Shown here piece by piece: positions 9,444 through 18,463 of a DNA stretch of 64,000 bases (position 1 is its first letter; each line of letters opens with the position of its first letter). Source of the DNA: Ignavibacteriales bacterium (GTDB lineage Bacteria > Bacteroidota > Ignavibacteria > UBA10030). Both the position numbers and the translations under genes were made by a program. Location: positions 62,001 to 126,000 of the forward strand of contig JAPLFR010000007.1 in assembly GCA_026390575.1 (NCBI GenBank). Direction: 5' to 3'. A model generated the notes under the pieces. The model had not been told where the DNA came from and did not search any database. It was given only the letters and a program-made list of their open reading frames with translations.

Positions 9444-10285
9444 GGCTCATCCTTTGCGTTTTGACAATCGATCGCAACAAATGGAACGTTCATGGAAAAG
9501 CTTTTCGCCCGTTCAGCCAAGAGATTCAATTTATACTCGATGTTCTGAAAAACATCCTCTCTCCATTGGTCAGGCACTAATTCCTTCCACGCTGCCATAA
9601 AGATCTTCATAGAAAAATGATTCAACATTGCTGTAGCGTCTGAAAATTTAAAATCGAACTCATCTTCATACAATGCATTGATATGAAAGTTCGATTGCTC
9701 GAGCATATTTTTATATTCGGCAACCGGCCTGCGCTTCTCATAGATATGATCGTCAACCTTCACGCATAATTCCTTCAAACCGCTCTCGTTCAAAACTTCA
9801 CGAAACACATTGTAAAATTCAGCGAATGTCTGGTCCGTATTAAATGTAAAGACAAATTGAGCGCCGGGCCGGGAGACACGTCTGCATTCACTCAGTGTTT
9901 TGGAAAAATCCTGAACATTATTCATTCCGTTATTGGAAACGATCAGATCAAAAAAATCGTTATCGAAAGGCATTCGTTCAGCCACGCCTTCGACAAGTTC
10001 AACATTTGGCACGCCTGTATATCTCAATTTAAATTTTGTCCGTTCAAGAGCTGCTTTCCACGGGTCAATACCGAATACTTTGCACGTTGGGCCAAGACGC
10101 ATCGCAAGCTCGACCAATGGGAAACCTGATCCAAAGCCAATATCAAGGGCATGAATATTTCTTCTGTACCGCACAAGGCTGAGCAGTTTGATTCCAAAAG
10201 GAGCTGCCCAGAACGACATATCATCAAGCGCCGATAAGAACTCCGGGTCGTTGAAATTCAATTCGGTTTTTAAGTACTGAGTCAT
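9428..10285 (-). CDS. class I SAM-dependent methyltransferase
   Basis: A 285-residue protein. Motif I is HALDIGFGSGFPLVELAMRL (SAM glycine loop), followed by the acidic strand end GIDP and motif IV FDLIVSNNGMNN. Beyond the Rossmann core a C-terminal helical part (about residues 190-285) may bind the substrate. This looks like the small-molecule methyltransferase group related to UbiE; the substrate is unknown. The gene lies 47 bp after the ymdB-like gene and overlaps folD, so all three are probably co-translated from one messenger. Confidence 0.85.
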   Translation of the reverse strand: MTQYLKTELNFNDPEFLSALDDMSFWAAPFGIKLLSLVRYRRNIHALDIGFGSGFPLVELAMRLGPTCKVFGIDPWKAALERTKFKLRYTGVPNVELVEGVAERMPFDNDFFDLIVSNNGMNNVQDFSKTLSECRRVSRPGAQFVFTFNTDQTFAEFYNVFREVLNESGLKELCVKVDDHIYEKRRPVAEYKNMLEQSNFHINALYEDEFDFKFSDATAMLNHFSMKIFMAAWKELVPDQWREDVFQNIEYKLNLLAERAKSFSMNVPFVAIDCQNAKDEPWQKL

Positions 10286-10332
10286 AGTAAAAGTTGGTTG
10301 CTAAATTACCAAGTCATAGAAGAACAGCGACA

Positions 10333-11130
10333 CTATTGAAAACTTGGAAAGATCACTTGTTCAATCTTGGTTGCATTGCCGGATTCTGCATCCACTTGAA
10401 TAAAGACCGCACACATCCGTACGTCATGTTCAGCAAGTTCGAATTTGTAGGGTGTCTGGAATTGGAACCGGCGGATCGCAATTTCTTTTTTCATCCCGAT
10501 CACCGAATCGTACGGCCCGGTCATTCCAACATCCGTAATATACGCAGTACCTTTCGGAAGAATCCGTGCATCAGAAGTCGGGATGTGCGTATGTGTCCCT
10601 ACAAATGCGCTCACACGTCCATCGAGATGCCATGCAAGCGCCATTTTTTCCGCAGTAGCTTCAGCATGCATATCAATGAGGACGACTTTTGTATCATGTG
10701 CAACTCTACTCAACGCCCAATCCGCAGCCTTGAACGGATCATCGATAGTTTGCATAAATGTCCGTCCCTGCAAGTTAATAACGCCGATGCGTCCCTTCTC
10801 TTTCAAATCATAAAGAACAAAACCGTTGCCGGGATTTTCCTTCGGATAGTTCAGCGGCCGCAGAATGTTGCGTTCTTTCGCGATGAGCGCTTTCGCCTGC
10901 CAGCGGTCCCACAAATGATTCCCTGTGGTGATCACGTGAACACCTAATTCGAAAAGTGCCTTTGCATCCGCTTCGTCAATTCCCTTGCCTTCGGTTGCAT
11001 TCTCTCCATTGACGATACAAAAATCAATTTCATATTTCTGGATGTATTGTTTGAGCAAAGTAGCAAGAAGCGTCATTCCCGGTTTGCCATTGATGTCGCC
11101 TACAAAAAAAATATTTATGAGTTTTGCCAC
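10333..11130 (-). CDS. YmdB-family metallophosphoesterase (TIGR00282 type)
   Basis: A 265-residue protein with the full calcineurin-like metal site: FFVGDINGKPG, VNGENATEGKG, TTGNHLWDR, LIDMHAEATAEK and GTHTHIPTSDARIL. The length and order match the YmdB family, shown in Bacillus to hydrolyse cyclic nucleotides or 2',3'-cyclic phosphates. This gene is often near folD in bacteria, as here. There are no export signals. It lies 77 bp after the glycosyltransferase gene of the same direction. Confidence 0.92.
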   Translation of the reverse strand: MAKLINIFFVGDINGKPGMTLLATLLKQYIQKYEIDFCIVNGENATEGKGIDEADAKALFELGVHVITTGNHLWDRWQAKALIAKERNILRPLNYPKENPGNGFVLYDLKEKGRIGVINLQGRTFMQTIDDPFKAADWALSRVAHDTKVVLIDMHAEATAEKMALAWHLDGRVSAFVGTHTHIPTSDARILPKGTAYITDVGMTGPYDSVIGMKKEIAIRRFQFQTPYKFELAEHDVRMCAVFIQVDAESGNATKIEQVIFPSFQ

Positions 11131-11207
11131 AAGTTCCCTCGATGTGTTAAGATAAAGATTTGATATTCAGCCTTCTCTGTCACTATTGATGCATCGTAAA
11201 AAGTTCA

Positions 11208-12245
11208 TCAGGCAAGATCCAGAATATTATCGTACACCTGTTTTATCTTTTCTCCCACTCGTTCCCACAGAAATTCTTTTTGAATACGTGTACGCAAGAC
11301 AGTATCTTTTTTATTCTTCAATGCTGTCTGTATTCCTTCAGCAATATTCTCTGTTGATGTTGGCTCTACATAGATTGCATCATTGCCAAAATAATCTTTT
11401 GTTCCGCCAACCGGTGTGATGACAATTTTTGCGCCAGCCAGGCCTGCTTCTAATGCAGCAATGCCAGGTGTTTCAAACTGAGAGGGAAGGACAAAAACAT
11501 CGCAAGCGGCATACGCCGATGCCAGTAACATCGAGTCATGGGGAATTGCATCGACGATCAACAATCGAGGATTGCTGCTTGCACGCTCAAGGCATGCTCG
11601 CCCTGATGGTGTGTTCTCTATACGTCCTATGATTGCTGCCGGATGATCGATGCGCTCAAGCGCTTCAATGAGGCGAAAAATATTTTTACGTTCAGGTCCG
11701 ATATGTCCCACAGAAAGAATAAAGTTTTTTATTCCATACTCACGTTCGAACAATCCCGGCGCTGCATGCGCAAATCGTTCTTCCACGCCATTCGGAACGA
11801 CGATGAGCTTTTTCTCCGGGACGCCAAATGCATCGACGAACAGCTTCCCTTCCTCTGTCGTATTAGGTGTGACGGCTTCCGCCCAGCTGCACATCTCTGC
11901 AATCAATCCGTAATCTGTCCAGATTCCGCGCACTGTGCGGCTTATCAATCTATCGACGTTGATAACACGCTGAACCGTTTTGGCGGTGCGCCGTGTATAA
12001 AAAACAGGCGAAATGACAAGTGGAAGTCCCTGCGCTTTGACAGCACGTGCGAAATGGTACGTTGCCATGTTTGCTGAAAAAACGTGCACAAGATCAAATT
12101 CATTCGCATGAAAATCACGCCATGTATCGAACAATGTCACGTGCACACCAAGATGTTCCAATGCTTCTTTCGTCTGAAGCACCTGTGTACGCACACCTCC
12201 GCGCGTCAATGCTGTTGCCTGACTTGTTGCGAATAAAACATGCAT
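11208..12245 (-). CDS. glycosyltransferase family 4 protein
   Basis: A 345-residue GT-B enzyme. The N-terminal acceptor domain starts MHVLFATSQATALTRGGVRT with the glycine-rich acceptor loop. The C-terminal nucleotide-sugar domain has VGHIGPERKNIFRLIEAL and the E-x7-E motif in FETPGIAALEAGLAG. It probably adds a sugar to a lipid-linked glycan at the cytoplasmic membrane face. It follows the deacetylase gene by 9 bp in a five-gene surface-glycan block. Confidence 0.9.
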   Translation of the reverse strand: MHVLFATSQATALTRGGVRTQVLQTKEALEHLGVHVTLFDTWRDFHANEFDLVHVFSANMATYHFARAVKAQGLPLVISPVFYTRRTAKTVQRVINVDRLISRTVRGIWTDYGLIAEMCSWAEAVTPNTTEEGKLFVDAFGVPEKKLIVVPNGVEERFAHAAPGLFEREYGIKNFILSVGHIGPERKNIFRLIEALERIDHPAAIIGRIENTPSGRACLERASSNPRLLIVDAIPHDSMLLASAYAACDVFVLPSQFETPGIAALEAGLAGAKIVITPVGGTKDYFGNDAIYVEPTSTENIAEGIQTALKNKKDTVLRTRIQKEFLWERVGEKIKQVYDNILDLA

Positions 12246-12254
12246 ACGTTTTCC

Positions 12255-13814
12255 CTACGCCTTTTTCTTCTTTTGAAGTAAATTCATTGCGGCGTTTACA
12301 CCGCGCACAAGCGGAATGCGATAGTTAAACCGTCGTGCGCGCAAATAGTCTTCCGGCATCGTCCACGCTGCAGAGTTCGGTTCCCACCGAACAGTTTCCA
12401 GCACAATGTGTTCTGATGCGGGGATAATGGCTTCTGTCCCATTCGGTTGTGCAATGCGAATATACAGCGATTTATCGAGCCGAACACCTTGCAAACGCAC
12501 TTTGCCATTTGCATGCTGTAATTCAGGAATTGATCCTGTACGCATGTTCCACCACGATGCATATTCGCCCATCGTTTTTACCGGTACTTTCTCGTAGCGC
12601 ATTTCTTGAAAAAGCCATTCCAGCACATCGAGATGCATATCCCGTGGATGATGATAGAAAATGATCGGTTCGTGAACTGCTATTTTTCGCTCAACAACAC
12701 TCGCAAAGTACCTGATCATCTGCTCGTTGTTATAGCCATGCCGTTTTAAACTGCCAATACAAATCGGATGGATCGGCACCTGTAATGCACCGTCACTGTT
12801 CTGAAGCCGTGGTAAGCTCGGCAAGTTGTCATAATCATACGAAAACTCTGACGAATATTCAAAACCGCAGTCAACAATTGCACGGCCAAGTTCATCGTTC
12901 CAAGTGCCAAAGGGAGCTGCAAATCCGTGTAAACGAAATCCTGAATTGCGTAACAATGCTTGTGCTTTACGGATATTCTGAACATTGCTTTCATAATCCG
13001 GAAACGTCTCGTGATCGAAGCAATGCACACCAACCTCATGTTCATTCATCTCCACATAGGACTTTATGGAAGTTGCATGATTTTTAGCGTCAACGAACCA
13101 TGTCGGAGAAATCCCGTTTCGGTGGACAACAAGAGATAGATCTTTTAACTGTTCATCTGTTCCATTATCCGTATCAATTCGCAGACAGAATAATGAGCGT
13201 GCACCATGGGGGAAATTCCAGAGATGAACAAACGGCAATCCGCGACGATGATGAAGAAGCTCGAGGCAACTCAAAACTAATACTCGAATTTCTCCTTTTG
13301 AAACTCGTGAGACTGTTTCAAAAGGAAGTCGGCTTTCCGGTGAATAAAATGATTTCACTGCTGCACGGCGATCCGTCGCCAGTGCCGCAGGATCAAACGG
13401 CAAGGCGATCACTAAATCATCTACCTGTGTTCCTACACGAGCCGCAAAACTGCCGCGGTTGGTTTTGAGCTCGTTGGCATTCCATGCAAGCTGGCACCGG
13501 GCATACACATCGATGATGCCAAGTGAATGAAACATTGAATTCTGTGCCGGATACAGATAATCTATGTGTGCGAGTTGAGCTGTTATCTGCCGGATACGCG
13601 CGTACACTTTTACCGAACATAACACTGCGCCTCCAAGGCCAACATACTGACGAAGCATTTCCGACTCACGATCATCCACCATATCGCTTACCACCACAAC
13701 ACTAAATTCATCTGGAAGCAATGAATCTGTAACGACTGCATGCGGCACACCGATTTGCTGAAGAAGGATTTTCCATCCGGCATGTCCGCCAAGTATTCCG
13801 ATTTTCAAGTTCAT
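12255..13814 (-). CDS. NodB-like polysaccharide deacetylase with extra N-terminal domain
   Basis: A 519-residue protein. The middle (about residues 200-400) has a NodB-type deacetylase fold: the RIDTDNGT metal motif, EVGVHCFDHETF with the histidine pair, and FAAPFGTWN. Before it sits a domain of about 190 residues starting KIGILGGHAGWKILLQQIGV, which resembles a class I glutamine amidotransferase-like Rossmann fold without an obvious catalytic cysteine. A beta-rich tail of about 90 residues follows. No signal peptide is seen, so it probably acts in the cytoplasm or at the membrane. Its last codons overlap nothing downstream, but its start overlaps the flippase stop by 4 bp. Confidence 0.8.
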   Translation of the reverse strand: MNLKIGILGGHAGWKILLQQIGVPHAVVTDSLLPDEFSVVVVSDMVDDRESEMLRQYVGLGGAVLCSVKVYARIRQITAQLAHIDYLYPAQNSMFHSLGIIDVYARCQLAWNANELKTNRGSFAARVGTQVDDLVIALPFDPAALATDRRAAVKSFYSPESRLPFETVSRVSKGEIRVLVLSCLELLHHRRGLPFVHLWNFPHGARSLFCLRIDTDNGTDEQLKDLSLVVHRNGISPTWFVDAKNHATSIKSYVEMNEHEVGVHCFDHETFPDYESNVQNIRKAQALLRNSGFRLHGFAAPFGTWNDELGRAIVDCGFEYSSEFSYDYDNLPSLPRLQNSDGALQVPIHPICIGSLKRHGYNNEQMIRYFASVVERKIAVHEPIIFYHHPRDMHLDVLEWLFQEMRYEKVPVKTMGEYASWWNMRTGSIPELQHANGKVRLQGVRLDKSLYIRIAQPNGTEAIIPASEHIVLETVRWEPNSAAWTMPEDYLRARRFNYRIPLVRGVNAAMNLLQKKKKA

Positions 13815-15202
13815 AAGAACCTCGTTATTAATTCTGTAATATCATGCCAAGTAACTGCACGGAGCAGCATCAACATAAGACTATAACACCCAATTCCCAA
13901 AAGGATTCCCCACAACAATCCATACGGAATAGCAATTGCAACACACACTGCCATGATCGCGGCGGAAAAAACCACACGTAATATTTTTCCCGGCGGGTAA
14001 AGCGGAATAACCCGCTGAAGTGAACGCTTCATCAGCAAAACACTTATGCCTTCCGAGAGAACGACACCGAAGGCAGCTCCAATCGCTCCAAAGAAACACA
14101 CCCCGGTCGTGACACTCACAATATATGCGAAAGCTGTTATAAGCATAATCTTACCGTACGATTTATCTTCGCCTACGCCAATCAATCCGGCAGAATACAC
14201 TGTGTGTATCATCGTAATAAAGAAATACCAAATAAACACCTGAAACACAGCGACCGATGAACTGTACTCGGCTCCATAGATTATCGCAATAAGTTGGTTC
14301 GCGATCAATATTCCACCAACAGCAACAGGCAGGCTTATGATAAGAATCCATCGCATTGCATCAGTCAGCATGCGGTTGAATGCTTCCGGGGAATCAGAGT
14401 ACTTGCGCGCCGATGCCGGCAGAAGCAGCAACACGAGAATCCGATCGCCCATGAGCAAGAAATAGACAAGCTTGCTCGCTGCACTGAACGTGCCGACATT
14501 TGCAGTGGTTGTAAAAACACCAAGCGCAATCGGCGGGTAATTAATCACTAATGTTGTAAGAACAACCCCCACTGCCAGCGGAATGGACTGTTTCAAAAGA
14601 CGCAGCGACGGCTTCATATGAATGTGAACATCGTGATGCTTCATACGAAATCGTATAAACAACAATACCGACGCCAGACATTCACCGGCAATACTTCCTA
14701 GTGCTACCCATACAATATCGTTAATCGTGCGGACAAAAATGAGGACAACAGCGAGATAGACGATTGCCTGCGTTACTCTCGCCGCACTGACAATTCCTAA
14801 AGTCTCTTTCCCTTGAAAAAACCAATCAACGAAAAATATTTGCGGGAGTACGGCAAATGAAAATATGATGATGAGCCACGCGATCGTTGCATTCGGAACT
14901 GTGATCAGCACAGTGAACGCAACAACGAACAGCACTATCATTGTCGCAATCAACCTGCTGCCGATCACACTGCCTACCAATTCTGGAGATTCGCCCTGTG
15001 CTATTTTTTTCGTTCCAAGTGTAGGAAAGCCAGCCGCACTCAAGACCATGGTGTACGCCAACACAGCAAAACCTAGATTGACAGCACCGAAACCTTCTTT
15101 CCCCAACACACGCGCCAGATATGCAACGGAAATAAAACCCAAGAGACGGCGTGCAATATCTGCGGAAAGAAGTGAAAGAAAGTTTTTAGAAAGTCGTTTC
15201 AT
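13811..15202 (-). CDS. oligosaccharide flippase (Wzx-like, MOP superfamily)
   Basis: A 463-residue polytopic protein with about 12-14 hydrophobic helices. The N-terminal pattern FGAVNLGFAVLAYTMVLSA and the DWFFQGKETLG loop are hallmarks of Wzx/RfbX polysaccharide transporters, which flip lipid-linked repeat units to the outside of the inner membrane. It overlaps the genes on both sides by 4 bp, indicating tight translational coupling. No polymerase (Wzy) or O-antigen ligase is visible in the window. Confidence 0.92.
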   Translation of the reverse strand: MKRLSKNFLSLLSADIARRLLGFISVAYLARVLGKEGFGAVNLGFAVLAYTMVLSAAGFPTLGTKKIAQGESPELVGSVIGSRLIATMIVLFVVAFTVLITVPNATIAWLIIIFSFAVLPQIFFVDWFFQGKETLGIVSAARVTQAIVYLAVVLIFVRTINDIVWVALGSIAGECLASVLLFIRFRMKHHDVHIHMKPSLRLLKQSIPLAVGVVLTTLVINYPPIALGVFTTTANVGTFSAASKLVYFLLMGDRILVLLLLPASARKYSDSPEAFNRMLTDAMRWILIISLPVAVGGILIANQLIAIIYGAEYSSSVAVFQVFIWYFFITMIHTVYSAGLIGVGEDKSYGKIMLITAFAYIVSVTTGVCFFGAIGAAFGVVLSEGISVLLMKRSLQRVIPLYPPGKILRVVFSAAIMAVCVAIAIPYGLLWGILLGIGCYSLMLMLLRAVTWHDITELITRFL

Positions 15203-16374
15203 GAGTGCTTCATGACTTTTTCATATACTTCATACGTTTGTCTGCCAATATTCGACCATGAATATTTTTGTTCGGCAAACTCAATAATGTATGCGCGGGT
15301 TTGTTCCCGCACATGAAACAAATGACTGTTGAGAAACATCTGAAGTTTCTTTGCCATATCTTCAGCATCATCCGGCTTGCAGATAAAACCGGTTACCCCT
15401 TCAAGAACGTCCTCGCGAAAGCTGCCAATGTCCGTTGCGATAATCGGCAAGCCAAATCGGTACGCAAGGAAAATGACACCGCTCTGAAAAATTCTTTTAT
15501 ACGGGAGAACAAGACAATCTGCAGCAGCGAAGTACGTTTCCACTTCATCAACTGGAATGAATTGGAACCTGAACAGAACATTCCTCTCCGGTAAAATTTT
15601 CGCTGCTTGCGATTTCAATTTTGCCGCATAGTTCGACTTCCGCTTTGGCTTTCCGATGATCATCAGCACAACTTCTGGATTTTCACGAACAAGCAACGAT
15701 GCCGCATCAATCAATTTCTCTATACCTTTGTATTCATTAATCTGGCCAAAGAAAAGAATTGCATGTGCCGTCGATTCAATGCTGAGTTTTACGCGTGCAT
15801 CTTTTTGCGAAAGCCCGCTCCGCGCTATGCGATTGTTGATCCCATGGGGAATGACAACAACTTTTTCCGGTGAGACATGAAAGAGCGAACAAAGTTCGTC
15901 TTTCATCTTTTGTGTATGGACAATAACACAATCCATAAGGTGATACATGATTTTGAGTGAAATCCATTGAAGAAAGGTCGCCCGTCCATCGCGCGCGTCT
16001 TTGTAAATATTGTGAGCAGTATAAACCATTTTTTTGCCAAACAGCTTATAATAGAGAATCAGAACTGTCCGGTCAAAAAGTGAGATACTGTTTTCCCATT
16101 GAATATGAAAAATTTCTGATTGTGTACGCGCTGTGTACCAAAGTAGCCGTAGATAGTACTTGCTGATACGCCAAGCTTTTGTAAATATAGTTTGTGTCGA
16201 AAGATTATCTCCGCGAAGATTATAGAGCGTAGTACGCGGAAATGTATCAATCACACCGACCGAACTATCGGAGTCAACGACTTCTATCTCCAACGATGGT
16301 ATCTCGGAAAGTCCTGAGACAATTCCGTAAAGATAATCGGTTTGCTGACCGGCATTCAGGATGGAGATTTTCAT
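15199..16374 (-). CDS. glycosyltransferase family 4 protein
   Basis: A 391-residue GT-B enzyme. The N-domain shows MKISILNAGQQTDYLYGI and VYTAHNIYKDARDG; the C-domain shows ILFFGQINEYKGIEKLIDAA and LPYKRIFQSGVIFLAYRFG. The usual E-x7-E pair is missing at the latter site (positions are Q/S and Y), as in one GT4 subgroup with the pattern SGVxxLAxxxGxPVIAxD. The sugar donor is unknown. Start and stop lie within the flippase operon, 12 bp after the DUF2721 gene. Confidence 0.87.
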   Translation of the reverse strand: MKISILNAGQQTDYLYGIVSGLSEIPSLEIEVVDSDSSVGVIDTFPRTTLYNLRGDNLSTQTIFTKAWRISKYYLRLLWYTARTQSEIFHIQWENSISLFDRTVLILYYKLFGKKMVYTAHNIYKDARDGRATFLQWISLKIMYHLMDCVIVHTQKMKDELCSLFHVSPEKVVVIPHGINNRIARSGLSQKDARVKLSIESTAHAILFFGQINEYKGIEKLIDAASLLVRENPEVVLMIIGKPKRKSNYAAKLKSQAAKILPERNVLFRFQFIPVDEVETYFAAADCLVLPYKRIFQSGVIFLAYRFGLPIIATDIGSFREDVLEGVTGFICKPDDAEDMAKKLQMFLNSHLFHVREQTRAYIIEFAEQKYSWSNIGRQTYEVYEKVMKHS

Positions 16375-16386
16375 AGGCGGGACTAT

Positions 16387-16881
16387 CTATTCGTCCACCT
16401 GTACCTCAAACTTAACGATGTTGTATCCTTTCATCGTGTCGCGCACTCCGAAGATTACGCCTACAAAGACAACAACCATACCGCTCAGGAACGTACCGAG
16501 AATCAAATAACGAAGCTGAAGCACTGCTACAAAATAATCAGTGCCAATCAATAACGAAGTGACGACGAACAAGCCGACCGCGCAAAGGTAACAAAAAATT
16601 GAATTCCGGATGAGCCGCGCCCGGTTCAGAAGTCCTGCCACTTGCCGGGTGATGCTTTCAATACGCTGGATTTCAACAGAAAGAAAATCCCTTTGAGCTG
16701 CATTGAGGATCGTCTTCCTTTTTTCTTCTGTCAATATCCGGATGCGATTGAGAACACTCGTGAATTTGTTGTTAATGCCGAGCAGCAGAAGCCCGCATGC
16801 ACTGATCATGACACCGGGAGCAAGAATTAATTGAATTGCCTGGATGACAGATAAGTTTTCGGAAAGATTCGGATTATTCAT
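16387..16881 (-). CDS. DUF2721 membrane protein
   Basis: A 164-residue protein with a first helix near residues 18-38 (LILAPGVMISACGLLLLGIN), a cytoplasmic coiled segment with conserved NRIRILTEEKR and QRIESITRQVAGLLNRARL, and two C-terminal helices (about 93-113 and 124-146). This is the DUF2721 pattern; no function is known for the family. It lies between purM and the glycan genes in one unit, with gaps of 23 and 12 bp. Confidence 0.88.
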   Translation of the reverse strand: MNNPNLSENLSVIQAIQLILAPGVMISACGLLLLGINNKFTSVLNRIRILTEEKRKTILNAAQRDFLSVEIQRIESITRQVAGLLNRARLIRNSIFCYLCAVGLFVVTSLLIGTDYFVAVLQLRYLILGTFLSGMVVVFVGVIFGVRDTMKGYNIVKFEVQVDE

Positions 16882-16904
16882 GTGCTTCGGCCTTTACATT
16901 CTCA

Positions 16905-17915
16905 TTAATTTTTATTCGCGATCTCACCCATCACAAATGGTTTTTCTTTCTTCCGCTTCAGAGCAGATAGAACAGCATCGACGCCTCGATGATCCACAAG
17001 CAAAATCAATCCTACACCAAGATTGAATGTGCGACGCATATCTTCTTCCGGCACCTCGCCAACATGCTGGATGAGATTAAAAATGGCGGGCCTCTCCCAT
17101 GCATTCCAATCTACATTGAGTGCTAATCCATTCGGCACGACGCGCATTGTATTACCTTCGATGCCGCCGCCTGTGATGTGCGATAGACCATGAATATATT
17201 TTGAAATAGAGGAGTTCAGCAGCGGATGAACCGATTGCTTATATGAACGATGGACAGCAAGCAGCGCATCGCCTAAAGTTTTACCTAATTCATCAAGATG
17301 GATATCAAGCGCAAACTTGTTGAGCAAAACGCGGCGCGCAAGTGAATAACCATTCGTATGTAATCCGGTGGAAGGCAAGCCGATGAGCACGTCGCCCCCC
17401 TTGACGTTTTTCCCGTTTAATATTTTTTTCTCCTCAACAATTCCAACGATGGTTCCTGCAATATCATAGTCTTCCATTCCATACATGCCGGGCATTTCTG
17501 CTGTTTCGCCGCCGATGAGTGCGCAGTCGTTTTCTTTACACGCTTTCACAAAACCAAGAACAACTTGTTCGGCAACATCCGGAGACAATTTACCGGTGGC
17601 ATAATAATCCAAAAAAAACAACGGTTTTGCACCACAGACCAAGATGTCATTCACACAATGATTCACCAAATCCTGTCCAACTGTAGTATGACGATTCATA
17701 GCAATAGCAATTTTCAACTTTGTGCCAACACCATCAACACTGGAGACAAGCACAGGCTTTTTGATGGCTTTGAAGTCTGCACGATAAAAAGCGCCAAACA
17801 TGCCGATGTCCGTAAGCACGTTGCGATTGAACGTGGAACGAATTGGTTTTTTAATGCGACGGATAAGTTCTTCACCAGTGTCGATATCAACACCAGATTC
17901 TTCGTATGTAGACAT
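16905..17915 (-). CDS. purM: phosphoribosylformylglycinamidine cyclo-ligase (AIR synthetase)
   Basis: Catalyses ATP-dependent closure of FGAM to AIR, step five of purine synthesis. Motifs: SSVDGVGTKLKIA, GGETAEMPGMY, GLPSTGLHTNGYSLAR and SHITGGGIEGN. From the ATG at 17915 the protein is 336 residues, the normal PurM size, and AGGAAG lies eight bases before it. The frame also runs up to an ATG at 17999, which would add 28 residues of non-PurM sequence, so that start is rejected. It heads the long minus-strand unit that ends with folD. Confidence 0.96.
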   Translation of the reverse strand: MSTYEESGVDIDTGEELIRRIKKPIRSTFNRNVLTDIGMFGAFYRADFKAIKKPVLVSSVDGVGTKLKIAIAMNRHTTVGQDLVNHCVNDILVCGAKPLFFLDYYATGKLSPDVAEQVVLGFVKACKENDCALIGGETAEMPGMYGMEDYDIAGTIVGIVEEKKILNGKNVKGGDVLIGLPSTGLHTNGYSLARRVLLNKFALDIHLDELGKTLGDALLAVHRSYKQSVHPLLNSSISKYIHGLSHITGGGIEGNTMRVVPNGLALNVDWNAWERPAIFNLIQHVGEVPEEDMRRTFNLGVGLILLVDHRGVDAVLSALKRKKEKPFVMGEIANKN

Positions 17916-18024
17916 AGATGGAACTTCCTGATAAGAAATTTCTGTTGATTGAAGATAGCAGATTTTTTTGCCTTGAACAAGGAGAGAACGAATATCCATT
18001 GCACAAATAATAACGGAGTTTTCC

Positions 18025-18053
18025 TTGCTCTTTTTCCTCGGCTTCTTTATATT
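18025..18053 (+). promoter_or_regulatory. sigma-70-like promoter
   Basis: TTGCTC at 18025-18030 and TATATT at 18048-18053 are separated by exactly 17 bp, in the gap between divergent purM and the lipoprotein gene. The same spacer style (pyrimidine-rich, CTTC before TATATT) recurs at 24496-24524, which strengthens both calls. It would drive the lipoprotein and the protease genes to the right. Confidence 0.45.
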
Positions 18054-18130
18054 GGAATCGGTTTAATACATATGGGAGTTCGAGTGTGACCAATCTCAAC
18101 TCTTTTCTTTCACTATCCTTTATATTTGTT

Positions 18131-18433
18131 ATGAAACATATTGTTATCCTTATCATTTTCCTAGGACTTCTTTGCGGATCGTGTTCGACATCTCAATCAT
18201 CTTTACCAACAGAGGGCGTTCTGGAAGGAACAATCTTTGCGATCGGAAATGACCCGTTTACAAAGCTCGGCCTTCAGACCACTCAAAATCAAATGTACGT
18301 TCTCCGCTGCTCAAAGGAGATAGAAAAAGAATTGAATACAAAACAAGGTCAAAAAATGCGCATTCAGTACGACACGTTGGAGAATACCCCGGAAGGAATA
18401 ACCGTACGGGTCATAAGTTACGAACGCCAATAA
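18131..18433 (+). CDS. small lipoprotein of unknown function
   Basis: A 100-residue protein from the ATG at 18131: MKHIVILIIFLGLLCGSCST has a hydrophobic stretch and the lipobox LCGSC, so it should be lipidated at the cysteine (residue 18). The mature part is short, with an apparent small beta-barrel pattern (EGVLEGTIFAIGNDPF, then MRIQYDTLENTPEGITVRVI) like OB-type domains. A longer in-frame start at 18086 would bury the signal peptide. It lies 30 bp before the first secreted protease gene, possibly on the same transcript. Confidence 0.7.
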   Translation: MKHIVILIIFLGLLCGSCSTSQSSLPTEGVLEGTIFAIGNDPFTKLGLQTTQNQMYVLRCSKEIEKELNTKQGQKMRIQYDTLENTPEGITVRVISYERQ

Positions 18434-18463
18434 TTACCTTTTGGCATTCTTAGGAGATACTGT

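Noticed and set aside
17916-17999. N-terminal extension of PurM
   Set aside because: The 28 added residues are not PurM-like, and the ATG at 17915 has a better ribosome binding site.
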